From NCBI GenBank assembly GCA_003577005.1, contig QEUW01000354.1, positions 1-8,284 on the forward strand: 8,284 nucleotides of DNA, given 5' to 3'. Of this stretch, positions 1-5,778 are shown one piece after another. The notes below the pieces were generated by a model. It searched no databases, was not told where the DNA came from, and saw only the letters and a program-made list of their open reading frames with translations. A program made the translations under genes and the position numbers. Each line of letters starts with the position of its first letter. Position 1 is the stretch's first letter. This DNA comes from Chloroflexota bacterium (GTDB taxonomy: Bacteria; Chloroflexota; Anaerolineae; Caldilineales; Caldilineaceae).

Positions 1-204
1 CCCAAAGTGGTGGAATTGTTGCGCGCCCAGGGCCAGGATGATGTCCTGGTCGTCGTCGGCGGCATCATCCCGGCGGAGGATGTGCCGCAACTAAAAGAAT
101 CAGGGATCGCCGCCGTCTTTGGACCGGGGACGCCGACAGGAGAGATCGCTACGTTTCTCCGTGCGAACGTGGCGCGGCGTGAAGACTCGCAGAGTCCAGG
201 GTAA
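1..204 (+). CDS. Methylmalonyl-CoA mutase, C-terminal end of the B12-binding domain (partial)
   Basis: The frame is open from the first base and stops with TAA at 202-204, so this is the last 67 residues of a longer protein. The visible part contains VVVGGIIPAEDV followed by GIAAVFGPGTP, the conserved closing strands and loops of the cobalamin-binding Rossmann-like domain of methylmalonyl-CoA mutase and related acyl-CoA mutases. These enzymes interconvert (R)-methylmalonyl-CoA and succinyl-CoA using adenosylcobalamin. The conserved His that ligates cobalt lies upstream of the window. I cannot tell whether this is a separate small subunit of about 140 residues or the end of a full-length catalytic chain. 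The next gene is the mutase G-protein chaperone MeaB, which strongly supports the assignment. Other B12-dependent acyl-CoA mutases share this domain, so the exact substrate is less certain. Confidence 0.85.
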   Translation, partial: PKVVELLRAQGQDDVLVVVGGIIPAEDVPQLKESGIAAVFGPGTPTGEIATFLRANVARREDSQSPG

Positions 205-256
205 AAAATTGCAGTTTGTCCGGTGTAGATTGCTGCAGGGGCAAGAATTCGCGCTG

Positions 257-287
257 GACGAACCCGCGGTGCTTAACCCCGTTCGTC
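257..287 (+). other. Short inverted repeat in the mutase-meaB gap
   Basis: GACGAAC at 257-263 is exactly complementary to GTTCGTC at 281-287, with a 17-base loop that holds a smaller GGT/ACC pairing. There is no T-run after it, so it is not a standard intrinsic terminator. It may be an mRNA processing or stability element between the two genes. Its presence makes coding use of this stretch, as implied by a TTG start at 216, less likely. Confidence 0.35.
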
Positions 288-320
288 GTACCAAAATCCC
301 AACGAAAGGCCATCACCACC

Positions 321-1349
321 TTGCACCATCCACCATCGTCCGAACCGCATGTCCAAAACTCAACTATCGACTCCCTCCTCGCTGGTGACCGGCTGGTGTT
401 GGCGCGAGCCATTACCCAGGTGGAAAACGAAGCTGCCGCTGCGCCCCAACTGCTCCGTGTGCTCTACCCACACACGGGCCGGGCGCACATCATTGGCATC
501 ACTGGCGCACCGGGGACGGGGAAGTCAACGCTGGTTACGGTGCTGGCGCAACATTATCGTAGTGTTGGTGTCACCGTAGGTATTGTGGCAGTAGACCCCA
601 CCAGCCCCTTTACGGGGGGCGCTTTATTAGGCGACCGGGTGCGGATGCGCGCCCTCAGCGGCGACCCCGGCATCTTTGTGCGCAGCATGGCGACCCGTGG
701 CGCTTTGGGCGGGCTGAGCAAGACTACTGGTGATGTGGTCACGCTTCTTGATGCAACCGGGTTCGACCGCATCCTGGTCGAGACGGTAGGCGTGGGCCAG
801 GCCGAAGTCGAGATCGCCCGCACGGCACACACGACGGTTGTGGTCGAAGCGCCTGGCCTGGGCGACGAGGTGCAGGCAATCAAGGCGGGCATCCTTGAGA
901 TCGCCGACATCCTCGTGGTTAACAAGGCCGATCTGCCGGGTGTCGAACGGACGCTTAGGGCGTTGGAGTTGATGTTAGAATTGAGACGGGGTAGCTCGCG
1001 GCCGGTACACCATCACGGCCAGGTGTTGCCGGTTGTGACGCCGCCGGCAGAAGCGGAGGAGCAATGGCTAATTCCGCTAATAAGGACAACAGCTGCAACC
1101 GGCGAAGGCATTGAGTCGTTGCGCCAGCAGATCGAGGGGCACCGCACCTGGCTGCACGAATCCGGCCAGTGGGCAGTGCGCGAGCGGGTCCGCATTGCTC
1201 ACGCGCTCGAACAGATCATGCGTGCGGAACTGGCCCGGCGGGTCGCAACACAATTAGCAGTTGATGGCCTCGACGAGGTTATCGAGGCGATCTACCGGCG
1301 CACCAGCGATCCCTATTCGGCAGCGGAGCGCCTGCTGGCAACCGGATGA
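321..1349 (+). CDS. meaB: Methylmalonyl-CoA mutase-associated GTPase MeaB (ArgK family)
   Basis: This is a SIMIBI-class GTPase of the MeaB/ArgK family. It binds methylmalonyl-CoA mutase, gates loading of adenosylcobalamin and protects the enzyme from inactivation. Counting from a TTG at 321 (342 residues), the Walker A loop GAPGTGKST is at about 62-70. The family motif DPTSPFTGGALLGDR is at 92-106, ETVGVGQ at 154-160, APGLGDEVQ around 177-185, the guanine-specificity motif NKAD at 201-204, and a G5-like TAATGEG near 257-263. The C-terminal DPYSAAERLL matches the family's dimerisation end. All catalytic motifs are intact. The start is uncertain: the frame has no ATG, only TTG at 216 or 321. 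TTG 321 has a GAAAGG 11 bases upstream and gives a length close to the family's usual 310-340. An ATG at 349 lies in another frame. The gene follows the mutase, as is usual. Confidence 0.93.
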   Translation: MHHPPSSEPHVQNSTIDSLLAGDRLVLARAITQVENEAAAAPQLLRVLYPHTGRAHIIGITGAPGTGKSTLVTVLAQHYRSVGVTVGIVAVDPTSPFTGGALLGDRVRMRALSGDPGIFVRSMATRGALGGLSKTTGDVVTLLDATGFDRILVETVGVGQAEVEIARTAHTTVVVEAPGLGDEVQAIKAGILEIADILVVNKADLPGVERTLRALELMLELRRGSSRPVHHHGQVLPVVTPPAEAEEQWLIPLIRTTAATGEGIESLRQQIEGHRTWLHESGQWAVRERVRIAHALEQIMRAELARRVATQLAVDGLDEVIEAIYRRTSDPYSAAERLLATG

Positions 1350-1367
1350 ACGATCCACGACAACAGA

Positions 1368-1429
1368 CCCCCGGATATTAAGAGCTACGGTCGTATTCCC
1401 CACCTGCCGGGCAACCGTATATCCAGGGG
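1368..1429. terminator. Hairpin between convergent meaB and MFS genes
   Basis: CCCCCGGATAT at 1368-1378 pairs with ATATCCAGGGG at 1419-1429 with one mismatch. TACGGT at 1386-1391 pairs with ACCGTA at 1414-1419, so a two-part stem can form, with an unpaired stretch on the left side. It sits 18 bases after the meaB stop and 32 bases beyond the MFS stop. The + strand after it is only mildly T-rich, so termination, possibly in both directions, is an inference from position and structure. Confidence 0.45.
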
Positions 1430-1461
1430 CTATCTAATTTCTCTTGAGGCTGGGAAGCCCC

Positions 1462-2733
1462 TTACGCGGCTTCGAGCGTGGACGGTGGAATAGGCGTGGT
1501 TGGACGGCGCGCATCTTCCAGCCGCATGATTGCTGGTGACAGGAGCATCACCCCGGTCAGAATAAGACAGGCGACGCCGCCGACAAGGTACCACACCTGA
1601 ACGCCAAACCGGTCTGCCACCGGCCCGGCCAGCGCCAGACCCAGCGGCGCCATGCCTCCAGAGACGCTGCCAATCACGGTAAAGACTCGTCCTTGAATTT
1701 CCGGCGCCACGACACGCTGCAGGACCGCAAAGAAGGGACCATTGGCGATTGGGTTCATCAAGCCCATGATACCCATGCCACTCAACGCCAGCAGTAAGAG
1801 TTCGGAAGGGGCGAAGCCGACGAGCAGCGCACCAACCCCAAGCCCTACGACACCAAGCAGCGATGTATAGATTCGCCGCCGAAAGCCACCCCAGACGCCC
1901 AGCGCCAGCCCACCCAGCACAAACCCCACGCCAAAGCTGGTGTTGATCCACGCCACTTCCAGCGCCTGGCCGCCAAAATGGCGCGTTACCAGAATTGGTG
2001 TGAGCGAAAAGGCCGGCACCAACAACAGGTTGAGAAAGGCCGAAAGCATCAGTACCCCGCGTAACCCCGGCCACTGCCAGATATAGCGCACCCCCTCCGC
2101 CAGATCGTGCCAGACCGAAACCAGTGCGCCCTGCGCCGCCTCGACGGCTCGCACTGGCTGCGGGATGTGAATGATAAAGACGAGCCCTACGGCAATCAGC
2201 GCAGTCATTACGTCGATCCCCATAATGCCTTCGAACGGCATCAGGCCAAGCAGGAGCGCACCCAGCGGCGGCGATGCGATCTGCGTGATGCCTTGCACCA
2301 TCTGGTTGAGACCAGCCACCCGCGCCAGTTGCTCATCTGGCACCATGAGCGCTGTGGATGACTGTACAGCGGGAAAGTGAAACGCACCCGCCAGCGCACG
2401 CACGGCCATCGCCACATAGACATGCCAGACCTCGATGATCCCCAGCCAGAACAGGATCGCCAAACCCGCAGCCACCACCGCTCCGGCTGCATCTGCGGCA
2501 ATGATCACCAACCGCCGGGGCCAGCGGTCCACCAACACGCCGGCCAACGGCCCTAGAAGGATGCCGGGCAGCATCGCCACCATCGCCGCAATCGCAAGGA
2601 CAGTGGCCGAGCCAGTGGTTTCTGTCAACCACCAGACCAGGGCAAATTGCGCCAGCCCGCTGCCAAAGAGCGAGAAGGCCTGCGCTGTCCAGAAGGTGAA
2701 GAAGGGCACTCGCCACGATTTTGCTGGTTCCAT
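1462..2733 (-). CDS. MFS transporter, drug-exporter-like (MefA/EntS-type, DHA3)
   Basis: This 423-residue protein is dominated by hydrophobic segments with a 12-helix MFS layout. The first helix begins near residue 10 (FFTFWTAQAFSLFGSG), and the last ends near 400, before a short polar tail rich in Thr and Pro. The loop between helices 2 and 3 carries GPLAGVLVDRWPRR at about 61-74, the MFS motif A with its Asp-Arg and basic end. The opening FxxFWxxQxxSxxGS pattern and total length fit the MefA-like efflux branch, which uses the proton gradient to expel macrolides, siderophores or other small molecules. The actual substrate cannot be read from the sequence. ATG at 2733 has a good ribosome site, GGAG, 7 bases upstream. 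The divergent TetR-family gene next door suggests ligand-responsive control. I saw no strong promoter for this strand; a TTGTCA hexamer near 2795 lacks a good -10 partner. Confidence 0.88.
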   Translation of the reverse strand: MEPAKSWRVPFFTFWTAQAFSLFGSGLAQFALVWWLTETTGSATVLAIAAMVAMLPGILLGPLAGVLVDRWPRRLVIIAADAAGAVVAAGLAILFWLGIIEVWHVYVAMAVRALAGAFHFPAVQSSTALMVPDEQLARVAGLNQMVQGITQIASPPLGALLLGLMPFEGIMGIDVMTALIAVGLVFIIHIPQPVRAVEAAQGALVSVWHDLAEGVRYIWQWPGLRGVLMLSAFLNLLLVPAFSLTPILVTRHFGGQALEVAWINTSFGVGFVLGGLALGVWGGFRRRIYTSLLGVVGLGVGALLVGFAPSELLLLALSGMGIMGLMNPIANGPFFAVLQRVVAPEIQGRVFTVIGSVSGGMAPLGLALAGPVADRFGVQVWYLVGGVACLILTGVMLLSPAIMRLEDARRPTTPIPPSTLEAA

Positions 2734-2848
2734 GCTGTCTCTCCAGGCCCGTTTTTAAGGAAGATTTGATCGTCTGCAAGTGTTTGACAATAAGAAGTGG
2801 CGGATCTTTGAAGAGTTGTGGCTGTCCTCAGATGCTTACGTATGCTTG

Positions 2849-2877
2849 TTGCACAAAGTTTCGTGATGTGGTATGAT
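2849..2877 (+). promoter_or_regulatory. Sigma70-type promoter of the tetR-family gene
   Basis: TTGCAC at 2849-2854 and TATGAT at 2872-2877 are separated by 17 bases, and TGG just before the -10 gives an extended -10 element. Transcription would begin near 2884, inside the left arm of the inverted repeat at 2876-2925. The -10 also lies in GGTATGATACT (2870-2880), which resembles one more degenerate operator. Confidence 0.65.
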
Positions 2878-2925
2878 ACTAGCCGGTATCCAGATACCGT
2901 ATGGTATCTGGATACCGGCTAGTAT
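2876..2925. promoter_or_regulatory. Composite double operator: 23-bp inverted repeat with two 14-bp palindromes
   Basis: The arms 2876-2898 and 2903-2925 are perfect 23-base reverse complements around a 4-base centre, GTAT. Each arm contains its own palindrome: GGTATCCAGATACC at 2885-2898 and GGTATCTGGATACC at 2903-2916, giving four identical GGTATC half-sites with an 18-bp centre-to-centre distance. The element begins within the -10 and covers the predicted start site of the tetR-family gene, so binding there would block its transcription. TetR-family dimers bind palindromes of about this size, and some, such as QacR, load two dimers on one site. That this regulator binds here is inferred. 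The MFS gene starts about 140 bases away on the other strand and may be co-controlled. In RNA the sequence would form a very stable hairpin in the 5' leader. Confidence 0.75.
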
Positions 2926-2965
2926 ATCTTTCTTTGGCTTCTTTGTCAAGGGTTACTGTTTCGCC

Positions 2966-3559
2966 ATGAGCCAGCGTATGAGCCGCGAGGAGCGCCAACA
3001 GCAGACTCGCCAACGCTTGTTGGATGCTGCCGTCGAGATATTCAGCCGCCGCGGCTATCACGCCGCCAGCGTGGATGAGATCGCCGGTGCGGCCGGCTTC
3101 TCCAAGGGCGCCGTCTACTCTAATTTTGCCAGCAAGGAAGAGTTGTTCTTAGCGCTCTTGGATCGACGTTTTGAACATGAGATCGAGTCGTGGGGAGAGC
3201 CGTGCGCCGCTGACACAGGAGGTATCAAGGACGAGCCGGCAACAAAATTGAGCTTTATCGAAGTCATCGAACGTGACCGGGCCTGGAACCTGCTGTTGGT
3301 TGAATTTCTCCTGTATGCCATTCGCGAAGAGTCTGTACGTCCAAAGCTGGCGGCACGGTTGCGCGGGCTTCAACAACATCTGCGCGACCATCTGGCCAAA
3401 GTCTGTGCTGCCCGCGCACAACAGCCGGCGCTTTCGCTCGAACAGTTGCCGTGGGTGATCAATGCGCTGGGCGTGGGCCTCAGCCTGCTTGCCTACCTGG
3501 ATATAGATGCCGTCCCGCCGAACCTGTACGAATCGACCCTTGACCATCTGTTATCGTGA
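2966..3559 (+). CDS. TetR/AcrR-family transcriptional regulator
   Basis: This 197-residue protein is of normal length for the TetR family. The N-terminal DNA-binding domain runs from about residue 10 to 62: QRLLDAAVEIFSRRGYHAAS forms the first helices, and SVDEIAGAAGFSKGAVYSNFASKEELF is the helix-turn-helix with the family's YxNFxSKEEL ending. The remaining helical part, about 65-197, is the variable ligand-binding and dimerisation domain, so the inducer cannot be predicted. The frame is open back to an ATG at 2873, but that codon lies inside the promoter -10. ATG 2966 gives the normal N-terminus, so I chose it; ATG 2978 is also possible. The ribosome site is weak (AAGGG, about 13 bases upstream). 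The gene is divergent from the MFS exporter, the usual arrangement for a repressor of an efflux pump. The double palindrome just upstream points to autoregulation. Confidence 0.9.
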   Translation: MSQRMSREERQQQTRQRLLDAAVEIFSRRGYHAASVDEIAGAAGFSKGAVYSNFASKEELFLALLDRRFEHEIESWGEPCAADTGGIKDEPATKLSFIEVIERDRAWNLLLVEFLLYAIREESVRPKLAARLRGLQQHLRDHLAKVCAARAQQPALSLEQLPWVINALGVGLSLLAYLDIDAVPPNLYESTLDHLLS

Positions 3560-3652
3560 GAGCTTCCTGAATTGGTGCGGGTGAGGCCACGGTGGCTTTG
3601 TAACTTCGCCAGACAACCGGTTGTACCCAGAGGCTCTACATCTTTGCATGAA

Positions 3653-3686
3653 AACGGGGACGAAGCGTGCGCTCCTCGTCCCCGTT
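3653..3686 (-). terminator. Intrinsic terminator of the glycosidase gene
   Basis: AACGGGGACGA at 3653-3663 is perfectly complementary to TCGTCCCCGTT at 3676-3686, an 11-bp GC-rich stem with a 12-base loop. Read on the - strand, the stem runs into TTTT, a short U-tract, 65 bases after the glycosidase stop. On the + strand, 93 bases after the tetR-family gene, no T-run follows. It therefore mainly serves the - strand but may also block + strand transcripts in this convergent gap. Confidence 0.7.
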
Positions 3687-3750
3687 AAACCTACGACGCC
3701 CCTCAGCCGAGCGAGACAAGCTTACTCGCCGGTCATTGTTGATTATATGC

Positions 3751-5055
3751 TCAATCCGCAGCGATTGCGCTTCTCTGCACTGGCCACACCTTCGGCTGTT
3801 CGCCGGCTAGAGTTGTATTCGCCAGCTCGGGCATAGGCGTTGCCATGTGCTGTTGGTAGCGGGCAACCAACGGGGTGGCGTGGCGGCACAACACACCTTC
3901 CTCATCAAAAGCTGCGTCATAAAGACCCAGGTGGAGCAGATAGTAGTTGAGTGGCCGGCGCCCACGGCGATAGTGCCAGTCGATCATGCTGATGAGTGGG
4001 AACCAGGTATACCCGACCACCGGCACCCCCTGGCGTCGCAACTCGGCTACGGCGGCCACCGTCTCATCCATCCACCGGCCACGCACCTTGATCGAGCCGC
4101 GCGCCGATGTTTCGGTCACGAGCATGGGCAAGCCGTAGCGCGCATAGGCCTCACGCATCACTTCGGTCAGCGCCGACCCGTGAACCCGGCGCCGTACACG
4201 ATAGAGTTTGCCCGCTTTGCCGGGCACTAGCTCGCCATACGACCAGGGGTAGAAATTGACGCCCAAGTAATCGAACTGTACTGCATTGGCGCGAAACCAG
4301 GCCAGATCAGCTGGCTCGATACTATGCAGCCGCAGGTGTACGTACAATGGATGCTCTTCATCCACCCGGCCGGTGACCAGGTCAAAGGGAAGATATTGGT
4401 GTGCGTTGAGCAGCGCAACTTGCGGCTGAGCTGTTACCTCTGTTGCCCAGTACCGGCGCAGCGCCTCGACCTGTACGGTGATCATCTCGGGCTGTTCGGC
4501 CTGGAGCGCCTGCGTTGTCAGCACAATGCCTTTGGCGACGGCCATCAGCACCTTCAGATAGCCATCTTCGCCGGTGAGATAAGGGGGCCAGTGGCCCTTC
4601 AGCCCGCAATATTCGGCATTGACCGTCGGCTCATTGAGCGGTGTATAGTAGCGCACCAGGGACTTGTAGCGAGCCGCCACCGCACCGGCATACTCCGCCA
4701 CCTTTTGCGGATAGCGATTATTGATAAAGCTGTTGTCAAGCCAGAGCGGCGTACCGTAGTGCATGAGGTCCAGGATAGGAATCAGCCCCTTGACATTGAC
4801 CATGTAATCCAATACCTGGTCAACCCAACGCCAATCCCACTGATTGGGTTTTGGCTGCACCAGATACCACGGAATACCCCAACGCACCGCCTGGACGCCG
4901 GTTGCGGCCACGCAGTCGATGTCGCTTTGCCAGAGTTGATAATGTTGCGTCAGTGCATATTGATCCATCGCCCGCAGCCCCGGACGAACCTGCGGGATAA
5001 AGGTGTTCTCGATACCAGTCGCCCAACAAAAAGAAGGAAGAAGTGTATTTCCCAT
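3751..5055 (-). CDS. Divergent glycoside hydrolase family 1-like protein (clan GH-A)
   Basis: This 434-residue protein has the length of a single-domain GH1 enzyme and no signal peptide, so it is probably cytoplasmic. Counting from ATG 5055, RWGIPW at 58-63 corresponds to the GH1 RxSxxW segment and DLMHYGTPLWL at 96-106 to the YHWDxPxxL segment. PLNEPT at 139-144 carries the acid/base Glu142, DYLGVNFY at 262-269 matches DxxGxNYY, and VTETSARG at 313-320 supplies the probable nucleophile Glu315. YTWFPLISMIDW near 349-360 matches the GH1 YxxWSxxDxxEW end. These support a retaining beta-glycosidase. The usual N-terminal QIEG motif that holds the substrate is replaced by ATGIENTF, and TENG by TETS, so the substrate may be unusual. 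ATG 5055 is preferred over the in-frame TTG 5061; the ribosome site is weak. The gene stands alone, with a long leader region upstream and a terminator downstream. Confidence 0.82.
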   Translation of the reverse strand: MGNTLLPSFCWATGIENTFIPQVRPGLRAMDQYALTQHYQLWQSDIDCVAATGVQAVRWGIPWYLVQPKPNQWDWRWVDQVLDYMVNVKGLIPILDLMHYGTPLWLDNSFINNRYPQKVAEYAGAVAARYKSLVRYYTPLNEPTVNAEYCGLKGHWPPYLTGEDGYLKVLMAVAKGIVLTTQALQAEQPEMITVQVEALRRYWATEVTAQPQVALLNAHQYLPFDLVTGRVDEEHPLYVHLRLHSIEPADLAWFRANAVQFDYLGVNFYPWSYGELVPGKAGKLYRVRRRVHGSALTEVMREAYARYGLPMLVTETSARGSIKVRGRWMDETVAAVAELRRQGVPVVGYTWFPLISMIDWHYRRGRRPLNYYLLHLGLYDAAFDEEGVLCRHATPLVARYQQHMATPMPELANTTLAGEQPKVWPVQRSAIAAD

Positions 5056-5418
5056 GTTCAACCTAACTTTACTTTGCGTGTAATGAAATGAGTAGTTGTC
5101 CTCACATAACTATATCGTTCCAATTGCCAGATTCATGCGCCAGGTGCGCGTTTCCATAGGGTCTGCTGAGTACCACCACAAGGTTTCGCCCGGCGGACCT
5201 GAGCCGGCCTCCGGGAGGCGCCCAGAGTCAACTTTGGCGCCCAGACGATTTGCAGGCATCTCCCGGTGGTCTTGCCAGAGACAATCGTCAAAGTTTCGCT
5301 GCCGTGTTAGAAAGCAGCCAAACCAGACACCATATAGCCATAGGCTGGGGGTGTTATTCAAACACAACCAGTCGAGATTCTGGCGAGAGGAGTGGGTGCA
5401 AAAGCGTACACCGGTCGC

Positions 5419-5462
5419 ATCCTTACACTATTCTTGCATTATCCCTGTACTATCCTTATGCT
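5419..5462. repeat. Four degenerate 11-bp direct repeats in phase
   Basis: Four consecutive 11-base units follow each other without gaps: ATCCTTACACT, ATTCTTGCATT, ATCCCTGTACT and ATCCTTATGCT (5419-5429, 5430-5440, 5441-5451, 5452-5462). They share ATyCyT at the start and T at the end. One helical turn per unit would put all copies on one face of the DNA, as in the 11-bp direct repeats bound by OmpR/PhoB-type regulators. The function here is unknown. Confidence 0.6.
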
Positions 5463-5471
5463 ATTATACCA
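5463..5471 (-). promoter_or_regulatory. Extended -10 promoter candidate reading toward the glycosidase
   Basis: On the - strand, TGGTATAAT (5471 down to 5463) is a perfect extended -10 element. No good -35 hexamer lies 16-18 bases upstream, which extended -10 promoters can tolerate. A start near 5456 would give the glycosidase mRNA a leader of about 400 bases and would place the 11-bp repeats directly downstream of the start, as expected for an operator. Confidence 0.4.
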
Positions 5472-5556
5472 TAATCGGGGAACTGTTATCTAACGGCAAG
5501 TGAACTTCGCATAGATTATCTCCAGGAAGCTATTTGAAACGAGGAATTGTCGCCAT

Positions 5557-5587
5557 GGTGCGTTGCACGCAAAGCGTGCGATGCACC
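5557..5587. repeat. Stem-loop built from a GTGCnnnGCAC doublet
   Basis: GGTGCGTTGCACGC at 5557-5570 and GCGTGCGATGCACC at 5574-5587 pair over 14 positions, two of them G-U in RNA, around an AAA loop. Each arm is itself a palindrome, GTGCgttGCAC (5558-5568) and GTGCgatGCAC (5576-5586), with starts 18 bases apart. Related units recur at 5628 and 5646, which suggests a REP-like mobile or structural repeat. Confidence 0.6.
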
Positions 5588-5602
5588 TGGGAGGCTGACA
5601 TC

Positions 5603-5626
5603 GTTGAGTTAAAGGTTGAGTTAAAG
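5603..5626. repeat. Perfect tandem 12-bp repeat
   Basis: GTTGAGTTAAAG occurs twice back to back at 5603-5614 and 5615-5626. It sits between the two doublets of GTGC palindromes and appears to be part of the same repeat element. Confidence 0.7.
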
Positions 5627-5627
5627 G

Positions 5628-5656
5628 GTGCAATGTACCCTGTGGGTGCATCGTAC
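5628..5656. repeat. Second GTGCnnnGTAC doublet
   Basis: GTGCaatGTAC at 5628-5638 and GTGCatcGTAC at 5646-5656 repeat the pattern seen at 5558 and 5576, again with starts 18 bases apart. The last copy, read on the - strand, matches the second copy at 11 of 12 bases (GTACGATGCACC against GTGCGATGCACC). Confidence 0.55.
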
Positions 5657-5691
5657 TGGTTGTCGCCCCACTGTTCAAACAGATCCTAACC

Positions 5692-5750
5692 CTACAACGG
5701 GACTTCGTGTGACAGGTCTTGGTGAAGGCGGTCGAAAGGTCTCGTTGTAG
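5692..5750. other. Long stem-loop downstream of the two-component operon
   Basis: CTACAACGGGAC at 5692-5703 pairs with GTCTCGTTGTAG at 5739-5750 with one mismatch. The stem can continue with TTCG (5704-5707) and CGAA (5733-5736) after a 2-base bulge, leaving a 25-base loop. It starts 29 bases after the response regulator stop on the - strand. No T-run follows on that strand, so it is more likely an mRNA 3' structure or a repeat end than a standard terminator. Confidence 0.45.
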
Positions 5751-5778
5751 CATTGAGGTACGGTTTCTAACCGCGGGT

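Larger units (their letters stand above)
5056..5778. other. Repeat-rich intergenic region with no convincing gene
   Basis: About 720 bases lie between the glycosidase start and the response regulator stop. The open frames here (for example 5096-5503 + and 5490-5795 -) show no recognisable domain, have atypical residue content and no good ribosome sites, so I do not call genes. The part from 5056 to 5400 holds only a small GC-rich palindrome (GCCTCC/GGAGGC, 5207-5219). The rest contains the 11-bp repeats, a promoter-like site, the GTGC palindromes, a tandem 12-mer and a stem-loop, each listed separately. The region supplies the 5' regulatory sequence of the glycosidase gene and the 3' flank of the two-component operon. 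Confidence 0.7.

Noticed and set aside
216..320. N-terminal extension of MeaB from TTG 216
   Set aside because: The extra 35 residues (Cys/Arg/Pro-rich) do not resemble a MeaB N-terminus, and the stretch contains a hairpin. A start at 321 gives a normal length.
1430..2074. 214-codon open frame on the - strand overlapping the MFS gene
   Set aside because: It is an alternative frame of the transporter gene, very rich in Arg, Gly and Trp, with no membrane pattern or motif.
2876..2925. Reading the long inverted repeat as an intrinsic terminator or a transposon end
   Set aside because: It lies at a transcription start, not after a gene, and its arms resolve into two regulator-size palindromes. 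No transposase or target duplication is seen.
2873..2965. Start of the TetR-family protein at ATG 2873
   Set aside because: This codon lies inside the -10 of the promoter and the extension would be translated from the operator palindrome. ATG 2966 gives the standard N-terminus.
4324..5091. 255-codon open frame on the + strand
   Set aside because: It is antisense to the glycosidase gene, has no recognisable domain, and the opposite strand carries conserved catalytic motifs.
5096..5503. 135-codon open frame on the + strand in the intergenic region
   Set aside because: It has no domain, an unnatural mix of Arg, Ser and Pro with a Tyr/Ile/Cys-rich end formed by the 11-bp repeats, and no good ribosome site.
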